A stretch of 64,000 nucleotides of DNA from Entoloma clypeatum (taxonomy: Eukaryota > Basidiomycota > Agaricomycetes > Agaricales > Entolomataceae): NCBI GenBank assembly GCA_963565915.1, contig OY751492.1:3286001-3350000 (forward strand), written 5' to 3'. This document shows, piece after piece, positions 1 through 10,364 of the stretch. The stretch's first letter is position 1. Every line of letters starts with the position of its first letter. Below the pieces are notes generated by a model. It saw only the letters and a program-made list of their open reading frames with translations. It was not told where the DNA came from and searched no databases. The position numbers and the translations under genes were made by a program.

Positions 1-35
1 ACTTATGCAACACTGTATATCAAGAGAAACTCTAC

Positions 36-1498
36 CCAGTCTTCTGTGTTATTCCTTTGTAGAAGTCGAGGGCGAACTAGGTATTCTGATCAGACCAAAT
101 GATTTCAGGTGGAAGGAAACTGCTTACCTTGTACTCCGAGCTCAAAGTAGGCTCACATGCGATGACATACTGAACCAATACAATCACTTTTAGCACAGTA
201 AAAGTCAGCGGAGAGAAATACCAAGACGATTCCTTGAGCAGCCATTCTATCCGCAGTATCAACAGGGTCATGCTCTACAATAATCCGAGGCATCATCAAA
301 AGTCAATCACAGGGATTGCAAGGGTAAACGTACGCAAAGGACAACCCTCCGGAATGCCATCTTGAGATTCGCCAAGTCCATGAGGAGGCGCATCAGTAAT
401 AAGAATAGCAACCTTCGTCGCTTCATCATGCCAACTGTCATCCATAAAGACGTCGTAAAGAGCCTCGCACTGCGCTTCGGGCCCGTCGCCCCCCCCGGTA
501 GCACCCAGGCTGCCGAGCTTTGATGAAATGGAATTGATGTCTGCTGTAAGAGGGGTTACTTGGGTGATGAAGGTGGTGTCTTGAGGAGGGTGATCGCGGA
601 AGGCAACAAGCCCAACCCTCAGATTTCCCGGGGCAAAATTTCCCGTTGATGAAAGGGTGGTACAGATTTGATTGATTTCAGAACGAGCTTGATTGATATA
701 GGGTTGCTGGCTTCCTGTGGCATCTTGCATGAAGAATAAATCACTAAGATAACTCGGAGCGTGAGCATGTACGATCCGCGGAACAGAACACTTGGACCTA
801 CAGCCTCTTAGTACTGGGGGTAGGTTCATCAGGCAGTTTCTCAAACACATAGCACTGATTTGGGCCAGAGGCCTAGAGCAAAAAACTTGTTATACACGAA
901 GCATAAGAACGATTTAAAGGACTTACCACCGTCGCCTGGTTGTAGTAGAAATTGATCTCGAGTGGTATTTAATTATATGCAAGTAGCCTGAGTAATCGTT
1001 GACGTACAGCGTTCGAACCACCGTCATTCGAATCGAAGGGATCATTGCTGCCGTTTAGCCTGATTCTGAAGGCCAAATGAATCCACTGATATATGATGAA
1101 GGATCGTGTCACGAACTTCGAGAAAGTCTTTCCTTGGGTGGTCTGTTGTATAATGGACCACTCCTTCGATGGCTCTAGGACAGCATATGGGAACCCATAT
1201 CCCCAATACGTTTCGCGAGTTTTCTTATACGTCAGGCCAGACTGGTCATCTACGCTGACGATCGTCCAGACGTTACTCTTCCCTGAAACTCGAGATAATT
1301 TCCACTGCATTCGAATGTGACTTGAAGTCGTAGTAGGCCCACTAGAGAACGCACCTTCTGCTTCTTGTTGTTGAGATCTAATGAAGTAAGTCTGAGGCCT
1401 GGATTGGACGAGCGATCGTTCTGTATATAGCGATCCTGGTCAAGTAACTTGATACGGTAGGTGCCATCGGAAGTGGGATTAGGCAGGAACTTAGACAT
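36..1498 (-). CDS. beta-trefoil plus vWA domain protein, 3' end outside window
   Basis: Proposed exons from the 5' end are 1355-1498, 1008-1304, 802-872, 334-743, 222-274, 128-169 and 36-76; a donor at 35 continues past the left edge. The first two exons give about 147 residues of Gly/Tyr/Trp-rich sequence resembling a beta-trefoil (ricin-B or mycocypin type), a weak assignment. The rest is a clear von Willebrand A domain: the MIDAS-like motif DATGS, then LRVGLVAFRDHPPQD, GGGDGPEA, ITDAPPHG and ACEPTLS, typical of an abundant basidiomycete vWA family. Phases agree at every junction in the vWA part. The trefoil-to-vWA join is the weak point: either one 135-nt intron (873-1007) or two introns around a 9-nt exon at 927-935. 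Two separate genes remain possible. No signal peptide or membrane segment is visible. vWA domains usually bind partner proteins through a metal ion; the partner here is unknown. Confidence 0.7.
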
Positions 1499-2534
1499 GA
1501 TGGAGACAACCCTGGTTGACGATGCGATGGGAGAGAGGTCTCAAAGAGACTTCACGACTTAAATACAGGGTGTGCAAGTTTAAGAAGTACATCATGTGTG
1601 ATGCTTAATCCTTGTCGAGGTCGAATTAGCGGGAAGGGGCATGATAGCCGCCATCATCGTAAGGCACCAGTGAACGATGTACAACAGGTCAGGTGGACGG
1701 CAAGCACTGAGTGACACAGAAGAAATGATGAGCGCCTAGGCCATGGTTTGGATGCTCACAAGTGACATACTTATGGCGATTTCTCCTTCGTCACGAAAAC
1801 GCGTTGAAAACGCGCCTCATTTCTCGACATCTGGAGTTGAGGTCAACACCCCGGCTGTCGGATAATTCAGAGAACTTATGGTTGAAGGCGTCAAAGATGG
1901 AAGGGGCAAAGTGAAATTTAGCTTCGTAATCTCGTACATAGTACTCACACATGATCAAGTCAAACTTGAACGTCCTCGCATTGTGCCGGCGCCGTTGCGG
2001 TGGAATTCCAACCCTGCAAACTATCAGAAGTTCTGTTCCACTAGGACCTCACTTCCGGATCGATTCCATCGTGAGTCTGGCAAGAAGTTAGTGATACTGA
2101 TTAGAACTTGTTCCAGTCTCTTCTACCCTTCGGTCTTCTGGGCCTAACGGTCGATTTCATGAGAGTCGGCGATGGCAGCATCTAGCGTGTTCTGTCCACC
2201 GTCTGTAAGTTGGCACGTTTGTCACTAATCGGGGCAATGATTTGAACCTCTTTGCTTCTCTCCAGAACTATAGATCATGTCTGCCACGCAATTGACAGCC
2301 GCCAAAACATTCAAACAAACCAGAAACTCGATGGGTCTTGTCAGACCCTATCAAGAAGCGTGAAAGGCTCAGGCTAAAGCGGTCTCCGTCAATCAAGGTT
2401 CCAAGATCATGGGGCGTTACTATCGATTATCGATTAGCTCGCATCTTCCCTATCGGTAGGCAATCATCAGCACGCGTTTGTCTGCTGTTTGGTATGTTGA
2501 TCACATTTTACTGTTAGGAACATGAACAACGAAT
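1499..2534. other. intergenic region
   Basis: About one kilobase between the start of the trefoil/vWA gene and the oxidase gene, so it holds both divergent promoters. It contains only short ORFs without recognisable domains or convincing splice chains. I see no repeat or RNA gene. Confidence 0.6.
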
Positions 2535-5006
2535 ATGTGTCCCGGTTCCAGTGCGGGCCAGCTGGAAGGCCGAGTGCCCGAGCGCCCACTGCATCAAGAT
2601 CTGGCCATAAATGTATACGATGGTATATCCCTCAATTCAGCAGCACTTAGCCTGCTAACCATCAATCCCCCGTTTTCTGCTGTTCCCAAATCAGTACCCA
2701 TGTTTGAAGAATCTGAAACACTGGAACACGACATCTTTTCTCTCCATGGACAGAACTTGATTCAAGACCATTGGATCCGAAGAAACGCTCAACTTCCTAC
2801 TGGTGGGCCCGACGCCTCGGCGCCACGCAGTCTTAGTTTCGCGGCCAGAGCTGTTCCCAGTTCAGACGTCACTGTCTCCGAAACCCTCCCCGTTGGCATC
2901 CTCGGTGCAGGTACGATGGCCCCTTTCAGTTCGGCTCTCATTCATTTATTCTGTAGGCGCGGGCGGACTGTACACTGCCCTTTGCCTCGAGGATCTCGGC
3001 ATCCCTTATCGCATCATTGAAGCTCGAAAGGAAGTCGGCGGTCGTCTTTTCACCCATAAATTTCCCAACTCCACCGGGGCGCCTTACAACTACTTCGACG
3101 TAGGCGCGATGCGATTCCCCAAGATCGATGCAATGCGCCGCGTGTTCAAATTGTTTTCTTATCCTCCACTCAATACCGGCGGTAAACTCAATCTAGAATC
3201 CAAATTGCAGCGTTTTCACTTCAAAGGTGCCGGAAACAACAATACTTTATTTTCTTACAACGAAGAAACCATTGTCCAGAACGCGTTGACGCCACAGGAC
3301 ACGTTCAGAGCAAAGGAGGTTATCCTGGATACTGCCGATTCCGCGGCGTATATTGCTGCTGGAACAAAGGCTATAGTGGACGATGTGATTGACCCTTTCG
3401 CCACCCGACGGCTGGACGATCTGAAGAACGGTGGGAATGAAGGGTGGAAGTACATGCAGGAGTTCGACAAGCACTCTACTAGGTCTTACATGGCACTCCA
3501 ATACACGCCAAGCAGCAGCCTCGGATTGCCTGATACACAGCTGCCTACGGATGTCATTAATTGGTGCGAGACGTTTGACAAGTCAACCGGCTGGTACGAC
3601 CGAGCTCTCTCCGAAACGGTGCTGGAGGCGGTGGCTTTTGGCTGGTCGCCAGGGCGCAATCCGCCTCCGACTCCTTGGTTCTGTATCGAGTACGTTGATT
3701 TCTCTTCTGTGTTCTGATTGAATCAGTGACCAAGATTGTTCGTAGTGGTGGTGCCCAACAAATTGCGATAACGATGAAGGACTACATTATCAGCAAGAAA
3801 CCCAATGCTATCATGTTTGAGAAGGTGGTAACAAGCATCGCTAAGGTCGAGGGTCATGTAGAAGTCACAACTGACAACGCGCATGTCCATAAATTCTCGC
3901 ACGTCATCTCCACGCTCCCTCTTCCCGTCCTCCGTACCCTTGATCTCAAGAAGGCAGGGATTTCTTCCATGCAAAGCAATGCTCTTCGCGATTTGAATTA
4001 CGGACCATCTATCAAAATTGGTTTACAGTTCAAAACGGCATGGTGGACGCTTGGCACGGATAAATTGGGAAGGCCATTGAATATCATCGGAGGTCAGACG
4101 TATACGGATAGGCCGTTAAGGACCGTCGTATATCCCTCGTTCGGGGACGTGATGGCTGGCAAGACGACGACCCTCATTGCGAGTTACTGCTGGACCGAGG
4201 ATGCTACGCGAATGGGGTCTCTCATTGGCAAAGACGACGAGAGACTGAAAGCGCTCGTCCTTAGGGAGCTTGCTGAAATCCATTTGGTGGAGGTAGATGA
4301 CCTCCGTAACGGACTCATCGGCTATTTCGCATGGGACTGGACTCATGATCCCTACACAATGGGTAAGCTGTGCTCCAACGTTGCGAACATGTCAAACTCA
4401 ACCTTGTTTTTCTCAAGGGGCCTTTGCGTTTTTCGGCCCTGGAAAATTCGGTAACCTCTACGCAAGCCTCAACCAGCCTGCCGCTGGCGGGTTGCTCCAC
4501 TTTGCGGGGGAGGCCCTCAGTGTTCGCCATGCTTGGGTTGAGGGGGCACTTGACAGTGCCTGGCGTGCTGTCGCGGAAATGCTGATCCTGTACGGGTCTA
4601 CAGAGGATCGAAGGAAACTTCAAGAGAAATTCCGCAATAATTGGGGTATGAATCCCGAGTGGCTCACGCCGACGGAAGTCCCAGCGAAAACGCCTCGTTC
4701 AGGTTTCCCAGGGGGCCCAATGAAAACACCTCGGACAGCTTTCCCTGGCCCTCCGCCCAGTAAAGCACTCCCGTTGGAGAGCAATTTGTTGTTCTCTCAT
4801 ATACGCATGAGCATTGGGGACTGGGGTGAGTAATAGCATCAGCAAAACGTTTGAACTGTCTTGCAGAAGTAAAGACGGTTAAGACAGCCAATACCACCTC
4901 TTCGTTTGGAAACTGGATAACTTTGCGTGACGAACGACGGGAATTGTATGATAGCGGACTCACAGCGAACCCCATGATATGCATCAACTCCTTACTGAAA
5001 ATATAA
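2535..5006 (+). CDS. flavin amine oxidase, L-amino-acid-oxidase-like
   Basis: Exons are 2535-2910, 2957-3689, 3746-4362, 4418-4825 and 4867-5006, closing in frame at 757 residues. The FAD-binding Rossmann motif is split by intron 1 and reads VGILGAGAGG once joined, followed about 25 residues later by EVGGRL. WFCIDGGAQQ (across intron 2), GAFAFFGPGKFGNL and LHFAGEALS are landmarks of fungal and bacterial L-amino acid oxidases, which convert L-amino acids to keto acids, ammonia and hydrogen peroxide. The tail is rich in Pro and Lys. The last exon is uncertain: without the 41-nt GTGAGT...TTGCAG intron the protein ends at 4833 (713 residues), because a stop lies inside the donor read-through. Start choice is also open; an ATG at 2700 would give a shorter N-terminus. 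No secretion signal is evident, so an intracellular enzyme is likely. The substrate cannot be read from sequence. Confidence 0.85.
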
Positions 5007-5435
5007 ATGCAATGTATACTTAGCACAAGTGGAAAACAAATTTTGCATCGCTGGAACTAATTAAGTTGTAACAGAAGTAAGAACTAAGCAAGCAAGGCAT
5101 GACTCGTCTTTAGCACGGCAGGTCCTGAGTTTTATGACACCGGCGAGCGAGCCACGAGTCGGCGGGCCACAGCCAAGTTTCGCCCTGCCAGCCCTGCCAG
5201 TGCTGAGTGTTTTAAGAGGACCGGGAGGCTCCCACCAGATTTTGTCCGCTTTTTAGCGGATTTGAGGACTCTCCCCTTTGCCAACGGGTTTGCTTTATCG
5301 CGCGGCTTACATAATGGATCAATTCTTGGGATTGATGGCTGCGCCACCCCTGTCGTTCGTGGATCATGAAGTGTCCAAAGAACTGCCCGCGATGCATTGC
5401 ACGAGTGACGAAATGATTCCTATGAGTATATATAA
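5007..5435. other. intergenic region between convergent genes
   Basis: Roughly 430 bases between the 3' ends of the oxidase gene and MCM10. I see only short spurious frames and no repeat or RNA gene. Confidence 0.5.
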
Positions 5436-7866
5436 TCATTCATCGAGATCGACCATCGGAGTCTCTTTGTTGAAATCCTCCTTTCCTAGTGGATCAAGAG
5501 GAAGTTCATCATCGGATGGAGTAGGGTCTTTGGCCACACTTGGTCGTGTCTGAGGGGCTTTGACACTCGACCGAATCCTTGGTCCAGGCCGGGGACCAAG
5601 AATGATCTCCTTGCGACTCGACTGAACGGCCTCGAGGGACTCCAGCTGCGTGACCAAACAGATTGAAGATTTAATCGCGCCAAATCATCCGGCCACATAC
5701 CTTCTTTTGCATCTCCATATTGCTCCTCGCCTTTCCTTGCCCAGCCTTCGCTCCGGGATCGAACCCGAGTTGTTTAATAACCTCAGCAGAGTACCCAGCC
5801 TTGGACGGCATAAGCCGCAGATTTTCCGCCTCATTCTCAGCGTCCAACTTTTTCTTCATGGCTTTGCTTTCCCGTTTGCCTTTCGCCGTCTCCTTCTTGT
5901 CCCTCCTCTCCACAACATCGCGCTGTCCCACTTCTCGTGCCTTCATGACGGCCTGCATACCCGCCTTGTCCCTCTCCAGGAGACCCATCAACGCACGGTC
6001 GGCGTCCTTAGCATGTGTCTTCCGTTTTGCCTTGGCTTGTCCCTCTCGACCGATGCCGTCGGTGGCATGGGGTGATTCCCACTTCAACGACCCATTTACG
6101 ATGTGACCTGATACGATATAGGTTGACCCTCCAGATTCTGCATCGCCTGGCTTGAGGCCCCATTGCCTCGCAGGGTCGTACGCAGGCTTGCGTTTTGGTG
6201 CCGAGTTCGTTGACATACCCGTCGTTCTATAAACGCACATGCAAATTAGAAAAATCTATCCAACACTGTTTCTACCAATCCGCCTTACCCAATGGAGAAC
6301 TCTGCGCGAGCCGCTCTGCGTCTCTCAACTGCATGCTGAACGTGGTACTCACAGACATTGCTGACTCTTTTATCATACCAACTGCCACAGAGCTTGTCAT
6401 TTTTCTTCATGACTGAACACATTCCGAGGTCGCGAGCCCGGCCGATGGTCATGATAGATTCGGCCGATTCAGGTGTTATCGCGAGGACATTATTCGTTGG
6501 ATGTGGTGCATCATTTGACCGCTGCAGACCAATAGAATGAGTTCACGTTTAGGTCCTAGGGAACACCTTTCATCCATACCTGAAATGGTTTGAGCACTCT
6601 CGGATTTAGTAAAAAAACGACATCCCCCTCCTTTATCTTGGCCATGGCTTCAAACGCTCCTCCACTCCCTCCTTTGTAAACTTTCTTCGGCTTGCGTTCT
6701 CCATCGACCGTCACGAGGTCAAATCGGTCGGATTCGAACAGAAGCAACGACAAAAATGCGTCGCCCCTTATAACGGCTTTCCCCCCAGTGGCGGACGAAG
6801 CTGATTTGGCCCGCGCTCCGAAATCGATCAGCTTGATATTGACGTATTTCTTTCCGGTAGGTTTCGATGACTCCTCCTTAGCTTTAGCTTTACCTTTCCA
6901 TTGGGCCTTCGCCTCAACCTCTTCCCCCTCCACCTGACCAACTGCCACGGGAGCGCGGCTGTACTTCATATCACCCCGCTCAGCAACCACAGCTATCGTT
7001 ATCCAGTCGCCAGCAACAGGAACATCGTATGCTTGTTTGTCTGGGAGGAGGCGAACCGCGGAGTACAATCGAGACGGGGAGAGGTAGAAACGGCCGCGCA
7101 GGTGGTCTTGAAGGTCTTCGTGGGAGACAGAACGTGAGCTAGATAAGGGGTAGATTATATCAGTGAGCAAAAAAACTGGTTTGAAACATTCTGTACGATA
7201 GTCGAATGCCTGAATTGGGCTCCAAGTTGTCAAAGTCAGGATCATCTGAAGGCGGGGTGTGGTCGATGGGTCCAGGTTCGAGATCTTCGATGAGAGCGAG
7301 ACGCTCATCCCTCTTGCTCGTTGACGGTTCGCCGGACATATCTCCGTCCTCGTGGTGGCTCGTTTGCGGTGGGGGTCGTTCGGAGAAACCAGACGATCGT
7401 GCAACAGCAGTGGCACTATCCATGGGTTCCTGTCGGCGATTCATATTGACCAGCTTGTTCAGAAGGTTGGATGCAGGCAACTTGGCAATTTGCTTGTCCA
7501 AAGCTGCCTTCGCAGGGGTTGCTCCGCATGCGGTTCGCGGACGGTCATGATGATGAGCACCCTGTTTTGCTACAGGCTTGTGTGGCCCCCCTGCTTTCTG
7601 GTGATCCAACTTCCGTTTTTCTTGATTGTCTATCAGTAGCCAGCCACATTGTAATAAGAAATACATCGCTTACTCGGGGAAGGGGTAGGTGGTACTAATA
7701 AATTTGTATCGATTCGCTTACGTTTTGGTGAGAGTGGTGATGGTGAAGGAGTGGAAGGAATGTCCTGAGGAATCTCTTTGAGCTGAGATTGGAGCTCAGC
7801 AATCTGCCTACGAAGATCCTCTTGCCTCTGTCTTTCTTCTTCAGCTCTGCTCGTAGACGAGTCCAT
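5436..7866 (-). CDS. MCM10: DNA replication protein Mcm10
   Basis: Six exons: 7674-7866, 7197-7629, 6580-7138, 6289-6521, 5701-6226 and 5436-5645. All phases agree and the sum is 717 residues. Mcm10 is a nuclear DNA-binding scaffold that links the CMG helicase to polymerase alpha-primase at origins and forks. Visible parts are an N-terminal coiled segment (residues about 4-25), a Pro/Ser linker, the signature NSGIRLSSR leading into the OB-fold with GRFYLSPSRLYS and WITIAVV, then the zinc finger C-X9-C-X11-C-X2-H built from MCSVMKKNDKLC and NVCEYHV. The Mcm10 C-terminal hallmark GYSAEVIKQLGFDPGAK follows. The start at 7866 begins a coiled coil immediately; no upstream ATG gives a better reading. 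It shares a 319-bp divergent promoter with the gene at 8186. Confidence 0.95.
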
Positions 7867-8185
7867 CGATGAGAACGCGTTGTTTAGAGTTGTTTGGTTC
7901 CTGTACACCGGGTTTGAACTCCGGACGCATGAGAAGGTCCTCTGCTGACCGACGGTGCCAAGTTCGCCTGTAGTTTTGCATCGATATACCTTATTTTTCT
8001 TTTTGAAGTCTGCCGCATGCGCAGGGGCCCCAAGGCGACCGGCCCGGGAAATACCGCAAGGTCTTCCTGGCAAGATGGCAGTTTGCCTCACACATTCCAA
8101 CTTGACATGCTGTGCAACTCCCAGTAATCGTTTCATATAATTGCTACCAACAGCACTTGCACGGCTGATCCCTTTATTGTGTGCC
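7867..8185. promoter_or_regulatory. divergent promoter, MCM10 / unknown gene
   Basis: 319 bp separate the start codons of MCM10 (minus) and the gene at 8186 (plus), so both promoters must lie here or overlap it. No classical TATA box or clear cell-cycle element was identified by eye. Confidence 0.5.
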
Positions 8186-9508
8186 ATGTCTATCCTTTCC
8201 CCGCCCAAACCCACGGCCAGCGGACTGCTTGATTTACAGGCTAATGCAGTGACCCTTGCAACCCGACTCGACTCCTTGTATCATTTTCTCGAAACAGCCA
8301 CAGAGCTTCTCAGTTGCCAGTATTTATCATCTAGTGACTTCAGACGCCACAGCAGAAAGGTAATGCGACGACTTATGGCAGTGGGCTTGTGCTGACATTA
8401 GTGCCACCGACCCTCCAGATCGTTACCTTGATCGAGGTGACCTTTCTTTCCAGTTCTCCTCTTTTCTGAAAAGTTGACAAAACGATTTTTCACCCTTTTC
8501 CGACCCCGCGACTGAAAAAGATTGCCCGCAAAACATTAACCGCTTCAGGAATATCAGTCTTTCTCTATGTCCCTTGTCCCTCCACTGCAGTTCGTCACAA
8601 GACAGCGTATATAGACCTTCTTCACATGTTGAAACGACGGCGCGAAGACGTGGACAAGGTGCTCGAAGGTAAATTCCAAAGCTAACTTTTATACCTATGG
8701 ACCACCGCAGTAATTCCACCTTCTGTCAGACCGGGTCAAGCACCTACTTTCACCGTTGAACTCTAGATTTATAATGATACCCACTGGAACGACTTCTCCT
8801 CCACAGGGGCAACGTAGCGCTGCATCTGCCAAACTACATGGGCTGATGACCGAACCGGGCCCGAGTACCTCGGCGGCTTTTGATATCCATGCGAAATCTA
8901 TGCCTCGTGAGTCACTCCAACCACAACAAGCGAGCAACGCACCATTAACAAGGATTGCAGCTCCTGATGCAATGTCACCCGCATGCATTTCTCAATCAAG
9001 AGGCACACAGATACCAAGACACAGCTTCCGCGGTCGCCGTCTGTGGAACGTCGACATTCAGCCCGCTCGTCAGCGGAGACCCTCTGTATTGGAGCGGGAA
9101 AATACTTTGCCATCACCACGCATAATCCGCCCACCTCCAAGGCGCTTCGGCATCTTTTGCACACCGAAGATGTCTATGCATCAGTACAGAGAGCCGGTCA
9201 AACACGTGAGGACTATCGTCCCCCTCAAGGAGTGATCTTGCTTTCGTGCAGAATTGTCAACCCACCTTTCGGCGTATAACCTTGCGGCTTGTACTTCACT
9301 CTGCCTGTTAGTCCCACCGTCGGATATTTGGCAAGGGCCTCATTGCGATCCATGTGTTGGAGGCCGCTGTCGCTTTCCATCATTTTGGGGACCTTCATTC
9401 TCACAGGAGCCTCCATTACGCCGTCAACTGCACTGCGTTTTTTTCTGTAAAATTTTTATTACTCAACAATCATCGGGCAGTTTTATTACAATTACAACCG
9501 AGGACTGA
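8186..9508 (+). CDS. unidentified seven-exon gene
   Basis: Proposed exons are 8186-8319, 8402-8436, 8591-8668, 8711-8754, 8807-8906, 9011-9205 and 9252-9508, which close in frame at 280 residues. The N-terminal third is helical, with LLDLQANAVTLATRLDSLYH followed by TDPPDRYLDR and a basic amphipathic stretch YIDLLHMLKRRREDVDKVLE; this could be a coiled-coil subunit. The middle is Ser/Arg-rich and probably disordered. The last exon is Cys-rich and less convincing, so the true 3' end may lie earlier. Two introns have alternatives in the same frame (acceptor 8548 instead of 8590; acceptor 8960 instead of 9010, which changes frame), and one uses a GTTGAA donor. A competing minus-strand ORF at 9225-9416 cannot be excluded. 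I do not recognise the family. Confidence 0.5.
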
Positions 9509-9546
9509 AAAGAGGCGGCGGGATGGCTTGGCGCGTCAGCGGTCAA

Positions 9547-10131
9547 TTAATCCACAAACATGCCGCCGCCGGCCACAGGGGAACGAGACCGTGTCCGTGC
9601 TCGACTTCCGTCGGGGGGCGTTCGGAACCCTCCGCGCAGAACATCCAACTCCTCTCTCCAACGTCTGAATTTCCGCAGTAGCGGATTTTCCTCTTCCGCA
9701 TTGCAGGACGCGACTTCCTCGTCCTCGAACAACGCTATCACCTCGCCAAATGCGTGATCGACTTTGCGCAACGCGCTATGCAGCAAGTAAGGGTTACCTA
9801 CGCAGTGCTCAGGGCCTGTATGGGATGGAAGGACTGGCGCTGGGGATATATCATCGAATTAGAAAAATAAATGGCAGCCAGATTGCGATGCATGGAGTAC
9901 CAGGATTGGGGTCTGATTTTGGGAAGACCTAGATTTTGCTATCGCATCAATGAATGGGCATAGTATGAAGCATAATAAACATACCTGGCCTGGATTTTCT
10001 GCAGAGGGCGGGGGAGGTAGACCTGTACCCTCATGCGCCGTGGGGAATTTCGCATCGGCTAGACAGTATGACGATGAGTCAGATAAGCGGATGGGCTATT
10101 TAGGACGAAGTGTACCTTCTCCAAGAGACAT
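9547..10131 (-). CDS. small unidentified four-exon protein
   Basis: Exons 10116-10131 (only 16 nt), 9985-10058, 9901-9928 and 9547-9815 join with perfect phase into a 128-residue protein. It has a Pro-rich N-terminus, then a helical, acidic-then-basic stretch around residues 50-95 (KVDHAFGEVIALFEDEEV, ENPLLRKFRRWREELDVL), then an Arg/Ser tail with RTRSRSP ending in GGGMFVD. No membrane segment or signal peptide. The consistent splice chain through four short exons argues strongly that it is real even though I recognise no family. The helical centre suggests a protein-protein contact and the RS tail a nuclear location; both are inference. Confidence 0.75.
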
Positions 10132-10364
10132 CAGGTATCTTTTGGTGTATATGTGGCGATGATCGCTGCTTATAAGTAAGGTGGTGAAAGAATGGCAGTG
10201 ACGTATGATATTTCTATTTCTGGACATCAAAGTGACGTATTCTTCTGCTAGTAAAGTTCCTCGCAGCAAAGTACTTTTGGAAGTAACCTAGCACAAAACT
10301 CTTCCAGCCAGAAGTGGAGAAAAACCACCGTGGACTCTCTACTTCGGAGACATTACCCTCCCAT

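Noticed and set aside
1878..2147. 89-codon plus-strand ORF upstream of the oxidase gene
   Set aside because: No recognisable features and no splice continuation into a longer chain.
9225..9416. Minus-strand ORF with TGRVKYKPQGYTPKGG
   Set aside because: It overlaps the plus-strand exon chain that has consistent GTGAG...CAG introns; kept only as an alternative.
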